From contig JAKGHH010000007.1 in NCBI GenBank assembly GCA_022828595.1, positions 38,998,356 to 39,062,355 of the forward strand: a stretch of 64,000 bases of DNA, in the 5' to 3' direction. The notes beneath the pieces were generated by a model that worked only from the letters and a program-made list of their open reading frames with translations, made no database searches and had not been told where the DNA came from. The DNA is from Nelumbo lutea. Its lineage: Eukaryota; Streptophyta; Magnoliopsida; Proteales; Nelumbonaceae. This document shows, piece by piece, positions 1-12,147 of the stretch. The position numbers and the translations under genes are program-made. Within the stretch, counting starts at the first letter, position 1; the number at the start of each line of letters is the position of its first letter.

Positions 1-355
1 AGGGACCACCATCGATTATCCAACTGACAAACTTACCCCCGCTAAAACCGGCAAACAAACATGGCTAATAAAAATGACTAATGGGTGTGGTGTGTTCCTG
101 AACCAAGTGATCCACAGAATATCTACGCTAAGAACATCCCATAAATTGTTTAATTTGCACTTTAATCTCTATATTTACTAGAGAACACTTTGAATTTTAA
201 CACTAATGAATCAAATTACAGCATAATAATTAAAACTGGTGTACAATTTAAATCAAAATTCAAGCTTAATGGGTATTCAAATTGAATTTAATCAGATCAA
301 ATCATATTAGGATGGCATCAGAGCAAAGTTCCACCCATTGACAGCCCTACATTTA
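1..355. other. AT-rich intergenic DNA
   Basis: No ORF of note, no RNA gene and no clear repeat end is visible. The composition is typical of plant intergenic DNA. Confidence 0.6.
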
Positions 356-433
356 AGCTGTGTTTAGTTTGAAAAAAAAGGTATATAGGTTTTCCTACAT
401 TTCTCAACCTTTTCTTTCAAACCAAATACAGCC
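356..433. mobile_element. 78-bp Tourist-like MITE with TTA target-site duplication
   Basis: The two ends are inverted repeats: AGCTGTGTTTAGTTTGAAA on the left, and the reverse complement of the right end reads GGCTGTATTTGGTTTGAAA. The arms run almost to the centre, so the whole element folds as a hairpin. It is flanked by TTA at 353-355 and 434-436. A three-base TWA duplication is typical of PIF/Harbinger-derived Tourist MITEs; the family assignment is inferred from that. Confidence 0.65.
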
Positions 434-641
434 TTAGGTTCCATAATTTTGACAAATTGAACCATAAAAAAGCCCTAAAAAATTCTCTTTTGAAACACAT
501 ACCAACCTTTGAGATATAAATTTGCCAATATATTTCGTTCCGTATATCTATACTACCATAAAAAGTATGAATAGGGTCTAAGATTTCTATTTTTTTATTA
601 AAATACCCTTTTTTTTTAAATAGAGTTCCTCTTTATTATGA

Positions 642-2040
642 GAACAAAAATATAATTTGAATTCTATTATTCAATGCATTCCATTCCCTCTCATTAAATC
701 CTACATTTAAGCTACTAATTCCCATTCACCCTCATTGAATCATATATTTAAGGCATTTTTATTTGTTCTCATCACTAAATTCCACTATTTAAATCTATAC
801 GTAATAATTCTAATTACATAAAAACTTGTACTTTTAAAATTAACCTGGAAACAATCGTATTTTCATTTGCATGGTGTTAATAAATTAAACCATTTTGGAT
901 CAAATGGACAAACCCATGCTGCTACAATTAAATAATAAAAATTTAAAATTATATAATATGTAAAAAATAAAGAAATTAAAGAAAAATTTGGGAACATTTT
1001 TAACATCATATATTCAACATATTAAACAATAATAAGTATGATAATTAAGAAGTATTTTTATTAATGATGGAAAATGGAGTATAAAATTTAAAACTAATTG
1101 AAAATAAAACTATTTTCCTATTCTCTCTCATTAAATCCTATAATTAATATATATTCTTCTCATTGTTAAATTCTACTAATTAAATCCACAACATTAATTG
1201 TAATAATAGAAAAATAAATATTTTGAAAATTAATTTAAACACAAAACCATTTCTTCTCTCCCATTGGTAGGTAAGTGATTCAACCATTTGGGTCAAATGG
1301 GTTAACCAATAATGCCATAATTAAATAATAAAAAAATAAAATATAAAAATATAGAAAAATAAAATGAAATGGACATATCACTAATATTATATATTCATAA
1401 TATTAAACAAAAATAAAATTGAAATGTGAAAATTACTTTTATTAATGATGAAAATGGAACAAGGGATCTAAAATCAACCTATAAATGATATGATGCCATA
1501 GTGAAATATAAAATTTTAAAAATAGAAAATACAATTAAAGAATCACAAAAATAAAGAAAAAATTTGGACACATGTTTGATGTTATATATTTATAAAGAAG
1601 AAAACATTTGGTACATCTCTAATATTATATATCCATTATATTGAACAAAAATATACAAAAATTAAAGTGATCAACCAAGAAAGCAAACCACTTTGGTTTT
1701 TAGGTGGTCAGTTAGTGGTTTGGATAAAATGGATTAACTGATGATGTGATAGTTCAATAATATATCTTTAAAAAATAAAAAAAAAATACAAAGAATCAAG
1801 TGAGTATAAAAAATTAGATACATCTCTAATATTATATATTAATTGTATCAAATAAAAATTAAGTATGATAAGCAAAAATCATTCCTATAATGTACATGAA
1901 TAATAAGTTTTTAAACTCAAAAACATATTGAATTTCTAATGTTATATATTCATCATATCAAATAAAAATAATTTTTTATTTATCATAAAAATGAAATCTA
2001 AAATTTAATAATAATAACTTTTTATTTTTATTATAATTTT
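642..2040. repeat. Degenerate tandem repeat, period about 400 bp
   Basis: Blocks recur at roughly 380-450 bp spacing. The CTCTCATTAAATCC block is near 680 and 1124. A block around TCAAATGG, followed by a run such as AATTAAATAATAAAA, is near 891, 1287 and 1692. A TTATATATTCAT-like block followed by AAACAAAAATA is near 1003, 1381, 1621, 1828 and 1937. Copies are heavily diverged and AT-rich and carry no coding sequence. It may be an old satellite-like array or the inner repeats of a decayed transposon. Confidence 0.5.
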
Positions 2041-3283
2041 AAATTTCAATATACAAGGCACGTGCACATAATTGAGTTGAGGTTAATTGGGTTGGGCCTA
2101 ACCCATCTATATTCTAATTCTAACCTTATAAAAGCTCAAATCAAATTGTATGCAATGTGTGGTTCAGTTAGAGGTCAGACTGTCATATACAGCTTGAACT
2201 TGTGGGCCTAGGCCCATACATTAGATTTTTTATGAAAGATGCTCGAATTGAATTGTGGGGTCCATGACTAATTGCCCACATGGTGTCCTGTCCTACTTTT
2301 TTGTTCTCCCAGGTGATTGGACCCCACCCGCCTCCTCTCTTTTATGAACTACCTACCTTGTTATGACAATATAACTAATAAAATAGTTAAATATGGAGAT
2401 ATAAGAATTGTTTAAATTGAAATAAGACAAATAGGCTGCCAAAATTACTTATTGATTTTTTTTTTTTTTTTATCTTTTGTACTTAATGATCTCTACCATA
2501 AACCATCCAGTATGAATGAATGAGATAACATATGGAAAATATACTGCACTCCATTACAGAAATTTGAATTTCACTACAAATTAACGATAATTCAAAATGT
2601 TAAATACCTCCATTCTAAACATCAACATCCGCTTATATAGTAGCATCAATTCGGAGTTGATACATATCCTAATTATATGATGGGACTAAAAGTTTTAACG
2701 ATGAGCTGAATAATTATTTTTCCGATAATATAACATTAGAAGTGATATTTCTGACAAGACCCCAGATGGGTCTTACCCAGTAGATCAATTCGACCAAAAA
2801 CTAGAATGAACAGGAGAGAATAACCATTTTAGACTTCTTGGAGAAAGGGAATGACAGGTAAAGTGTATGGCTTAGTTTGGAAGGAGTACAAATGCAAATA
2901 TGTAGAATGCAAAACTTTATATTTTATATTATTTTTTATATATTTGTACTCTTTGCGTAGTAATCCACCAGTAAAAATTGGGTAAGAGGTTGGTGCATCT
3001 TTATTATATATAATCGTGATACTTGTTTGGCTTCACATCAAGTCATAAATGAAAATATTCTAATATATCAAATAGTTGCAATGATGGTTGTTCAAATATT
3101 TTAAATTTTAAATCTAATTATTGAGAGAAGGCATCTAAAGAAATGAAAAAAATAAAATCTAAATATTTTTTTTTCTATTTTTACCCTCTTTTCTTGCATG
3201 CCGTTACTCTAATCATCCAAAGTCACATCCGACTTAGCTTGCAAATTTTTGATATACAGAAATTGCTGGGGTGCATCTCATTA
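2041..3283. other. Intergenic DNA with one dispersed repeat (2868-2962)
   Basis: No gene is supported. The stretch at 2868-2962 (starting GGCTTAGTTTGGAAGGAGTA) recurs at 14603-14702 with the same order of blocks, including a shared TATTTTATATTATTTT, so it is a dispersed short repeat, probably a MITE fragment. A T-run lies near 2456-2470. Confidence 0.5.
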
Positions 3284-3544
3284 GGCTGTGCTTGGTTGCA
3301 ATACAAATAAATTTATGCTGAATCATGACAGTGCAAATGATTTGAGTGTAAATTCTGACTTATTTTTGTTTTAAATTGTAACTTATTTTGTTTGATTGCA
3401 ATACAAATGAAGACAATTAAAACATGAAACAGAATAAAGTAAAATCCAAAACAAAATTAAATGAAAATTTAATTTTTACATTTGCATGCACTCTTATGTA
3501 TTTGTACTAGTGCAAATAAAATTGCACTGCAACCAAATACAGCC
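3284..3544. mobile_element. 261-bp MITE, copy 1
   Basis: The left end GGCTGTGCTTGGTTGCAAT matches the reverse complement of the right end, GGCTGTATTTGGTTGCAGT. The flank is TTA on the left and TTT on the right, which may be a decayed TWA duplication. A second member lies at 15308-15560, upstream of the methyltransferase-like gene. The TIR resembles that of the 356-433 MITE, so both may belong to one Tourist-like family. Confidence 0.6.
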
Positions 3545-4527
3545 TTTAACTACAAAAGGGGTGGTTTGTCCTAAAAATCGGAGGAAAAAAATGGGATATT
3601 TAGGTCCTTCCTGAAGGACCTGAACTTGCAACCCAAATCCCATGAAAGAAAAAGTTGTGTACATACCCTGATCCAGTAATACATTGAGAATATCTTAGTA
3701 CTTGAAATATTAAATTTATGGAGAGATGTTCCGTATGTATGACTGGATGCAGTATTCTTAAGGTATATACACGATTTGGGTTCAGGAGATCCGTCTCCAA
3801 TATCCTATCTTTTAAGACCAGTGGCTCCAAATTTTTTTTGACTAACTGTTAATTGAGTCACTCAGATGCAACTTTGAGAGCTGATTAGCCGGAGATAAAA
3901 TCATACACACCCGGCTGAACTATCTATCACAGTTTAACATGTTAGTATTTAATACAGCTGGGTCTCATATGGGGTTTCCAGTAAACGCTAGCATGTTCAA
4001 CCGTGATAGATAATTCCGTCGAGTGTGCATGATTTTGTCTCCGATTCATCCGGACTGTGCAACTTTCTGAAAATTAAACAAGTTTTATTCTTCTATATCA
4101 ACCTTTGTTTATTTATTTGACTGACCAAGATAGGTAAGGGATGGATGCCCATCAACTTTGAACCACCTCTTATGGACCGTTTAGTAATGACTGAATGACT
4201 TGTAATGTTAGATTATTATACCCCTTGTTTATTTATCATGTACTATTTTATTCATTAAAAGACAGCAATAAATTATTGACTACAGTCATATTTGCTTCCA
4301 ATCAAGGAGCAGAATTACTAGATATGATTGATAAGCAACTCTCTAAAGGAGTAGTATGCATGATTTAGAAGCTGTTTGGTGCCATTGGTGTTTTAAGTAT
4401 AATCGCCACCATATAGGCATTTTGAGTTTAATTAATAACCAATTCTGTTTGATTGGAGATTGCTTTGAGACAAAACAGTCATAAAACACTTATCATGTAA
4501 ATCCATGCCAGGGTGTGCTTCAAGCTA
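3545..4527. other. Intergenic DNA with dispersed repeat 4168-4325
   Basis: No gene is supported. Positions 4168-4325 match 14236-14440: both begin GAACCACCTCTTA, share an AGATTATTATACC block, and end with TGCTTCCAATCA followed by GCAGAATTACTAGAT. No clear TIR was found, so the class is unknown. Confidence 0.5.
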
Positions 4528-5808
4528 TGTTTTGAGAACCGGATCAGACATTGACCCGGTAAAGGCAGAGGTTCACGGGTTAAAGGTTCAATCGGGATTG
4601 AACTGGAGGTCAAACTATGTTATTTAATAAATAATATATATATTGAAAAAAATACTAAATATAAAAAAAAAAAAGTTAATCCAATATATAGAAATAAAAT
4701 AACAATTCAAACTTTCAAAGCTTAAAGACAATATCTCCACAATGAAAGCATATACATCAACAAACAAAGTTTAAGACTCAATTCTAACAAATTAAATAGT
4801 ATAAAATTATAAATTAAACACAACTATATATTTGTCCCAATTCCTAAATCATAATATTTAATTATTTAATTTATTTCTACAAAATTCAAAATATGATATC
4901 GATTTATTGAAGCTTAAATTTCACTATTTCTGTATTTCTATTCCAAGCATTGAAGGGGGCTTACGCTAACCTGGAACTGAACTAAGTAGGTGGGTTGTCT
5001 TGTCGATTGTGTAATAATTTGGTAGATTGTCTTGTCTATTGTGTAGTAATTTAGTAGATTGAAAGCCTGAAACAAAGATCAATCGAATTTTGAGCAAATC
5101 TACAGACAAAACTAATGAATGCTAAAAAATTTTTTAATTTACAAATTAAAAAATAAATATTTAAAATTTAAAATAAAATAAATTGCTGGAGATTACAGAA
5201 ATAGGCATCAAGCGGTGGGAGGAGAAGGAGGAGAGAGGAGAAGAGAGGAACCACTATCACGCAAGTGGTGGTGAAGAGACCACCACCGGAGGAGGAAGAG
5301 GAGGAGAACAAACGACCAATGGAATTGAAGGGACACAGTGAACAGACCACCGGCGGGAAGAAGGAGGAGGAGGCAGAGGAGGAAGCAAAGGATAAGGAGG
5401 AAAGAGAGAGTACTTGGCGTCGTCGGCTACTGCTTGAGGCAGCCGACGGCGAGCCAGTGAGTCGCAACTATTGTTAGCAGTGGAGGAGGCGATGTCCGGT
5501 GATGGCTGGAGTTTGAATGTAAGAGAAAGAGGGACGAGGGTCTTAGGGATTTTGATTTAATTTAGGCTAGTAAATTAAGACATTAAGTTTTGTTTGGTTA
5601 AATTTTGCATTATTTAGTCTTTTTTGTGATAAAAGTTGGGTGTAGCAAAACCAGGACCGGTTCACCAGTTCTCAGGTTGAACGACGAGTGGGCGGTTTTT
5701 TTATGTTTTTTTAATAGAACAGTTTTGGGGGCATGTCTGAACCGGTAAAGGGTCCAGGTCACGGTTCGTTTGGTTCAACCGGCCAATCCGGTCCAATTTT
5801 CAAAATAT
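4528..5808. mobile_element. Non-autonomous TIR element of about 1.28 kb with purine-rich core
   Basis: The left end (GTTTTGAGAACCGGATC near 4529) is an imperfect inverted repeat of the right end, whose reverse complement reads ATTTTGAAAATTGGACC then GGCCGGTT. Related ends flank a 300-bp element at 10503-10800. The interior is AT-rich except for a GAGGAGGAAGAGG-type purine tract at 5215-5450. No transposase is visible and no TSD could be fixed. The tract opens long reading frames on both strands, but these are low-complexity and not credible proteins. Confidence 0.45.
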
Positions 5809-8680
5809 TACTTTCAAGAAACATTAATTTTATGTTTCCTTCTTTGGGATCTAAACAGCCTGATTGATGTGGTGCTGACATGGATGGAGGAAAAAACATA
5901 TTTTTCGCCTAACAAGATTCTAATATATATAGGAATGGTGTTTGTATTTCAAGTATAAAGAGTGTTAGTTTCAACTCAAAACATTGTAAGGTGAAACACT
6001 AGTACCAAACACAACCTTAAGAAGGGGTCCTCACATGAATGGGGAAGTTTACCAACCTTAATAAGGAGTCCTCAAATCAGCAAAATGAAATAATTTTGAT
6101 GATATAACAATTAATTTTGTTATGTAACATGGCAAACACTGAAAAGCAAAAGCATGTACAACAGGCTACAACCAATCAAGAACAGAACCAATAATGGATT
6201 TAAATAATAACCCTAAGAGAGTGCTCAATTTTCAAAGCAAAAAAAACTGACATATAAGAAAAATGAAATTCTTTTTCCTCATGTGTCAGTTGATTTGGTT
6301 TGGGTTTAAGCTAAATACTATAATCATCTTATGATTTGTGCTCCAACCCTTAAACCCTTTAAGCTAAGTTTTACTAACAAAGTAAAAAATCCAAAACGAA
6401 AGTAATTCAGAATATGTTATCCAATTCATTTCTACTCTGCCAACTAAGTGCTGGTTCGGTTGGTGCTTAGTCTGGGTATGTACTCCCTTGTTTCGAGCTC
6501 TGTTATGGCTCTCACCACCATATCTTGGAGAAGAGTTGTAAGATTGTTGCTAAAAAACGTGATATAATGTGTCAAGTAAAAATGAAATACAGTCTCTATG
6601 GAGCAAAAGGCGATGATTCAATAAAAAAAAATCATTTATACTCTCATAATTTTGCACTAGTACAAATCAAATTATACTATTACCAAACCAAGGACACCAG
6701 TGCAATGACAAAAAGTCTCTTGAAGAGTACAATAATGTCTTAATAATTCTTATATGATATATGCAAAACGAATCATGAGCTATTAAGTGCCCATTTGGGA
6801 TTTGGGAGGGCTTCAACTTCAACATTGCTGCTTTTGGCTTTGTAAGGACGGACCCACCTCAAAAGAAAAGGTGGGGAGAACCCAACCCCAAACCGACTAT
6901 TTTTCAACCACTTATTGGTGGCAGATCAGCCAAAATAGGAATGAGGATGAGGAGGGTTATGGACAGGGATCATATATTTCCCTATCTACTTCAAAACAAA
7001 TTATCTTTATCCCTCATCCTAATCCCCGTTGGAGTCTTGGAGACAGGTTTTTCATCAGGGAATTTTTTAAATTAAAATTAATTTTTAAAATAGATTTACT
7101 TAAAATAAGGATTTTTTTTAAATATAAAAATATTTTAAATATATTTTGATATAAATAATATTACATATGTACATATATTTAATATATATAATTGGAGTCA
7201 AGGCAGGGTAGGGAATTCACTCCCCATCCCGGTTCCTGTTCCCATTGAGTATCACTATCAATTCCCGTCCCCGTCCCATCCCTACCAAGGCAATCTTTAC
7301 CCTTGATCTAATGGGATTGATGAGGTTTTTTTTCTTTTTCCTTGTTTTTTCTTTTTGCAAAGGTCAAAATACAAAGAAGGCTTAAAAATTCTTTCTCCAT
7401 GGGGTTACACAACCAGGGGGATCATCCCCCAAACACATAAACCCCCACCAAACCTAGTGTAAGAAAGATTCAATCCCAAGTCTCCGCTAACCAGCAAGAG
7501 ACCTTACCAACCAACTAGTTGACACCTTGGTAGGGGATGTTAATAACTAAATTAACAAAAAGACTCTATTTATTGTTGTTTGCATAACATAAAAAATAAA
7601 AAATAAAAAGATAAATTTGAATATCTTAAAAATTCTTGGTACAAATTTTCCAAAATTTATTGATATGAATAAATTAATTTTCAAAAAAAAAATCTGAATT
7701 TGTGAATAATTAATTATTGAAATATAATTTTTTTTCATTAAATTAGAACTTTCTAAATTAGTTTTCACTAAATTAAATTACCAAAAACATGAAAATTAGT
7801 TTGTGGAATTTATTAAATTAAAATTTCCCAATAAATACCAAAAATCAATGTAAATTACCAATAATTATGAAAATCATTAATAATTACCAAATGCAAATTA
7901 TCAACACTAAAATTCCCCAATAATTTTCCAATTTGATAATTACCAAGAACCAGTGTAAATTACCAATTATTAATAATGTAAATTATTAAAATTTTCCAAT
8001 TTAATAAATTTCCAATTACAAATAATTTTCTAATTAAATAATTTTTAAAAATATTAAAATTTCTAAATAGTTATGGAAATTATATATAGTTAAAATTCCC
8101 TAACAATTTTCCAATTAATAATTAAAAAAAATTAATTATAGAAATATAAATTATTAAAATTAATATTATAAATTATTAAATTAATAATTACTATTTACTA
8201 AAATTACTTAACAGTAAGTTTGCTAATATTTATTTAATAGTATATATATATATATTAATATTACATTATTGAATTACATTAATATTACATTCACAATTAT
8301 TTAATAATTACTAGTAAATTAAAATTATTTAACATTAATTAGTTAAAAGTAATTATATTAAAATTTTCAATAATTTATTGACTTTGATAATTTACAAAAA
8401 TTGCCAAAGTAAGGTCCTATTTGGGTTGGTAATTGGTCCATGGGTTTGGGCGGTATCTAGGTTGGATCCAACACAATAACCCTTTCTTTTTAACTTGTTA
8501 ATAGCTATGGTGTTGTTTGCTTAAAGTAGAGAATGCAATAGTTGCTAACTCCTCTTCTACCATATCAAAATATTGACATTCCACATTGTTATCATCATAC
8601 AAATGCTGGTAAGTGTTCCAATGGCCATTTTGACTATTAGAAAAATCATCTATTGGGGGATCAAAAAATAATAAAAAAAA
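5809..8680. other. AT-rich intergenic DNA
   Basis: No gene is supported. At 6810-6931 a dispersed repeat is shared with 15105-15240 (both contain TGCTGCTTT then GGCTTTGTA, and end near GCAGATCAGC). From 7540 to 8400 the DNA is extremely AT-rich, with frequent short words such as AATTACCAA and ATTTTCCAAT, which look like a degenerate simple-sequence region. A short TA run lies at about 8239-8256. Confidence 0.5.
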
Positions 8681-9030
8681 GCCTCTAAAACTAATTAGAG
8701 GCATTCAACTGATTACCTTTAAATGTCTAACCTGTTATAGGGGCACTTGACTCTTGACTAATAATTAGAGGCACATCTGATAAATGCCTCGAAAAATAAG
8801 ATATTAAGGCACATAATCATGCCTCCAAAGCATTGTTGCTAAAAAGCATTATATAGAGGCATATATGAATGCCACCAAATGTACATTTTTAGAAACATTT
8901 TAATTTAATTTGAGGCAAATTTAGTTGCCTCTAAAAGTAATTTTAGGAATCCTAATTATACTTTATGGTAGCACTTGTAATTTCCACTAAAAGTATCGGT
9001 TGCTCTTACACTTCCAAATGCCTCTAAAGA
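8681..9030. repeat. Hairpin-rich array of GAGGCA / TGCCTC words
   Basis: Short inverted pairs follow one another every 40-60 bp. GCCTCTAAAACTAATTAGAGGC at 8681-8702 is a near-perfect palindrome. Further pairs join GAGGCAC to TGCCTCG, AAGGCAC to TGCCTCC, GAGGCAT to TGCCACC, and GAGGCAA to TGCCTCT. CACTA-type transposons carry arrays of short subterminal motifs in both orientations, and this looks like one such end; the terminal CACTA itself was not located. Confidence 0.45.
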
Positions 9031-10295
9031 TTGTTTATTTCTTTTTTGAAAAACTATTTTATCATATGTAAAGCTTGTGTAAACCTATACAAAAATATTT
9101 AATTTTCTATTTAAAATAATTCATTCACATATCTATTAAAAGATATCTCTTGTTTCATATTAACTGATACAAATTCAAAGAAAAAAGAACAATCAATCTA
9201 CAAAAACATATGGAATAAAAAATACAAAAAAAAAAAAAAACAATTCACTTCCTACTCTAAGAAAAGAAAAAAATAGTTCATCTTGACACCATTTGCATTC
9301 TTTTCTTCTTCAACCTACAAGAAAAAAATTATACAAAAAAAAGCCAAAAATTAGTCAAATTAGTAACTATAATTTTTCAAAAACAAAAGATGTTCAACCA
9401 TCTAGTTACATGTTGCATGATTCTTACCTTAGCAATAACCTTGAGAGGGTAGCCCCTTCCAAGTCTTGCATCAAAACACTATATTTTCATGTTCAATATG
9501 TTCAAATTTGCTTTAATTTAGATTAATTCTAACCCAAACCTGGTCCACTGACACATATATTCCTATCTTCTATCAATGGACTGGGTCCAATCCAATCTGA
9601 TACATACTTTGGACCATTAAGTCTGAACTGGTCTAACTCAATGTCTCGTTGGTCTGTCCAACCCATACAGTTGTATTGAGGCCTTTTGAATCAGTGTTGG
9701 ACAAGTGGTAATTGGAAGCTAGTATTGGGCCCATAAAATATATGCTAATTGAAACTAAAACTAAAACTAGAATTGGGTCTATGGACAAGTGGCAATGAGA
9801 GGTGTAAATGAATTGGATCAAATTGAACATTATCTAGATCCATATTTAATCTGCTAATTTTCAGACATAGTGGAATTTTATTGGCACTTCAGATTGGTCT
9901 TGGATATTGAATAACATTTATAAGCTAAAAAGTAAAACTACTCAGAAAAATGAATTGAAAATGAAGTTAAATAATGTATATCATGAATTAACTAGAAACA
10001 AGAGTACAATAATGTTATTCCCATTTTGGGATGCAAAATTTGCATTATTAGTAAGTGCAAATGAGACAAGAATACAAATTTTATATCAGGTAGGAATAGA
10101 AATCATAATTCCAAACAAATGAAAACAGAATTGCACCTATAACAAAATTTGAGTCAAATCAGGATTTTTAAGTTACAGTGCTAAACTGCTAATATATTGA
10201 AAAATATATGAAAATTAGAGTCTTAATATTAGAAATGTCCTTCAACGAGCCCTCATCTACATCAGTCTGCTTAGTCTGAAGTTCTTATTTTTCTA

Positions 10296-10326
<31 letters not shown>

Positions 10327-10502
10327 GTATTTGCTTTTATGCCACAAGGCAAAAGAAAAAAAAAATATCAGCTGCTCATCAATCCAAACTGTCCTCCAGC
10401 AGGAAGATCTGCAAATAAATTCCTACTACAACAGTGTAGGTTATTGGATTAGGCAGGGATGGGTTATTGCAACACATTATTTATTAAAATATTCCTCTAT
10501 AT
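9031..10502. other. Intergenic DNA
   Basis: No gene is supported. The stretch from 9520 to 9850 has GGTCCAATCC-like words common at hAT-MITE ends, and AGAGGTGTAAATGAATTGG near 9800 resembles one such end, but no partner end was found. A TTTTC microsatellite lies near 10290-10325. Confidence 0.5.
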
Positions 10503-10800
10503 CATGGTTTTTAAAAACGAACCGGTGACCGAACCGGTCAGGGGTCTGGTTACTGATTTGAACGGTCCAACCGTTTGACCCGAACGACTGGCTCGTTCTG
10601 ACAAAAAAATAAAAAAATTAAAAAAATTGGAAAACAGTCAAAACCGTTCGAACGATTAACCAGCCGGTTCAGCGGTTTACTGACCAAAATCAATGGTTTT
10701 GGGGGAAAAATTAGTTTTGGAGGAAAGCGGAACCAGTCATGTGATTGGTTCCCGGTTTTTCCGGTCCGACCGTCCGGTCCAGTCCGGTTTTGAAAACAGT
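10503..10800. mobile_element. About 300-bp MITE with CCGGTT-rich ends
   Basis: The left end near 10504 reads GGTTTTTAAAAACGAACCGG. The reverse complement of the right end reads ACTGTTTTCAAAACCGGACT. Both ends carry several CCGGTT / AACCGG words. The ends resemble those of the 1.28-kb element at 4528-5808, so they may be one family. There is no coding capacity and no firm TSD. Confidence 0.5.
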
Positions 10801-11188
10801 GCTCTATATTGTGACCAATGCCATAAGATTGGCCAAGATCGAAAGAACCGTAAAAAAAAAAAAAAAGAAAAAAAAAAAGAAAAAAGAAGAGAGAAAGATA
10901 ATAAAGTCATGATGGAGTATCAAGCAATTTTCAATATGATGTTTCAAAGAAGTGCTTACGTCCAAGAAAGACTGAATGCGGAAGTCTCAGCTTCACCTTT
11001 AGTTATAAACAGTGCCTACTCAAATAAAGATGTTATAAAAATGTTACTGATGAGATAAATGTAGCCAATGAGAATGTTCTATTGGAGGTTTTTGGGATGT
11101 CTTTTGTTTCTACTATGGCTCACTATGATTTGGTTATCACAAAAAAAACATAATTTGGACTCTCATGGAGACCAAAATTTGTTGATGG

Positions 11189-11603
11189 TAGGGATGTAAA
11201 TGGATTGAATCAGATTCAAATTAGATTATATCCGAATTCAATCTGGTACATTATAGATTCAATATGATTTGTTGATCTAAAGATCCAAACGGATTTTATA
11301 AATACTGATTCGAATTTGAATTCAACTAGGGTGTTGGATATCCGGATCGGATCTGATCCAACTTGATTTAATTAAAAAAATTAATAAATTATTAAAAGAA
11401 AAAAAAAATATAACAATTTAAATAAAAAAACAAAAATACACGGATGTTTTCAACTATTTTCATCGTATATATATACATGTTTTTTTATAAAAAATTATAA
11501 AAATACAATATAAATAACACATATATACATATTGTATCGGATAGGGGTAATCCAAAATAGGATCGAATCGAATGGTGATCTGATCCATTAATTTGCACCC
11601 TTA
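11189..11603. mobile_element. 415-bp non-autonomous hAT-type element
   Basis: The left end TAGGGATGTAAATGGAT pairs with the right end, whose reverse complement reads TAAGGGTGCAAATTAATGGA. The flanking 8-mers are GTTGATGG (11181-11188) and GTTGAACG (11604-11611), 6 of 8 identical, as expected for a decayed hAT 8-bp duplication. TAGGG-type termini are common among plant hAT MITEs. No transposase is present. Confidence 0.6.
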
Positions 11604-11942
11604 GTTGAACGGAATTGTTCTAGTGTCAAAAGAGATTCCAACTTGTCGTTAGAAGCTTTTCATGATTTCCAAAATAACGTTCATGATTTTCAAACCACTA
11701 AGGAATTCCATATGTGTCTTGCAATTCATTGTAATTGTACACTGGGCAACCCATTTGCATGAGTTTGTTGTCTAAGGCATAAAAAAGAAAACTCATATTC
11801 AACAAAAAAAACATTGATTGTGTAAATAATTCATCGACCTAAATGTTTGAATTGTTGAACCCTTAGACCATTTAATGGGTTATCATTTTTATTTTATTTT
11901 TTAAGATTTTATAATAACAACATCATAAGTGAACCTATTAAG

Positions 11943-12147
11943 GCATTGGCCAGAGTTGGGAACACCTGCCAACAAAAGATGTTCCAACACTCTCCCAACA
12001 TGATCTGACATTATGCATTTCACCATGAAACTAGGATCCACCATAAAAATAGGATTCGCCATGTATGACATGTGTGGTGTCAGATCATGTTGGGAGAGTG
12101 TTGGAATATCTTTTGTTTGCAAGTGATCCAGACTCCACTGACCAATG
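11943..12147. repeat. Long foldback (inverted repeat) with 40-bp near-perfect core arms
   Basis: Positions 11971-12010 pair with 12078-12117 with one mismatch over 40 bases, separated by a 67-base loop. Imperfect pairing continues outward to about 11943 and 12147. A transcript would form a hairpin of roughly 200 nt resembling a small-RNA precursor. It could equally be a small MITE; no TSD was identified. Confidence 0.55.

Noticed and set aside
5168..5477. Overlapping open frames on both strands, Ser-rich and Glu/Lys-rich
   Set aside because: They come from a purine-rich simple tract inside a TIR element; both strands are open and neither resembles a protein family.
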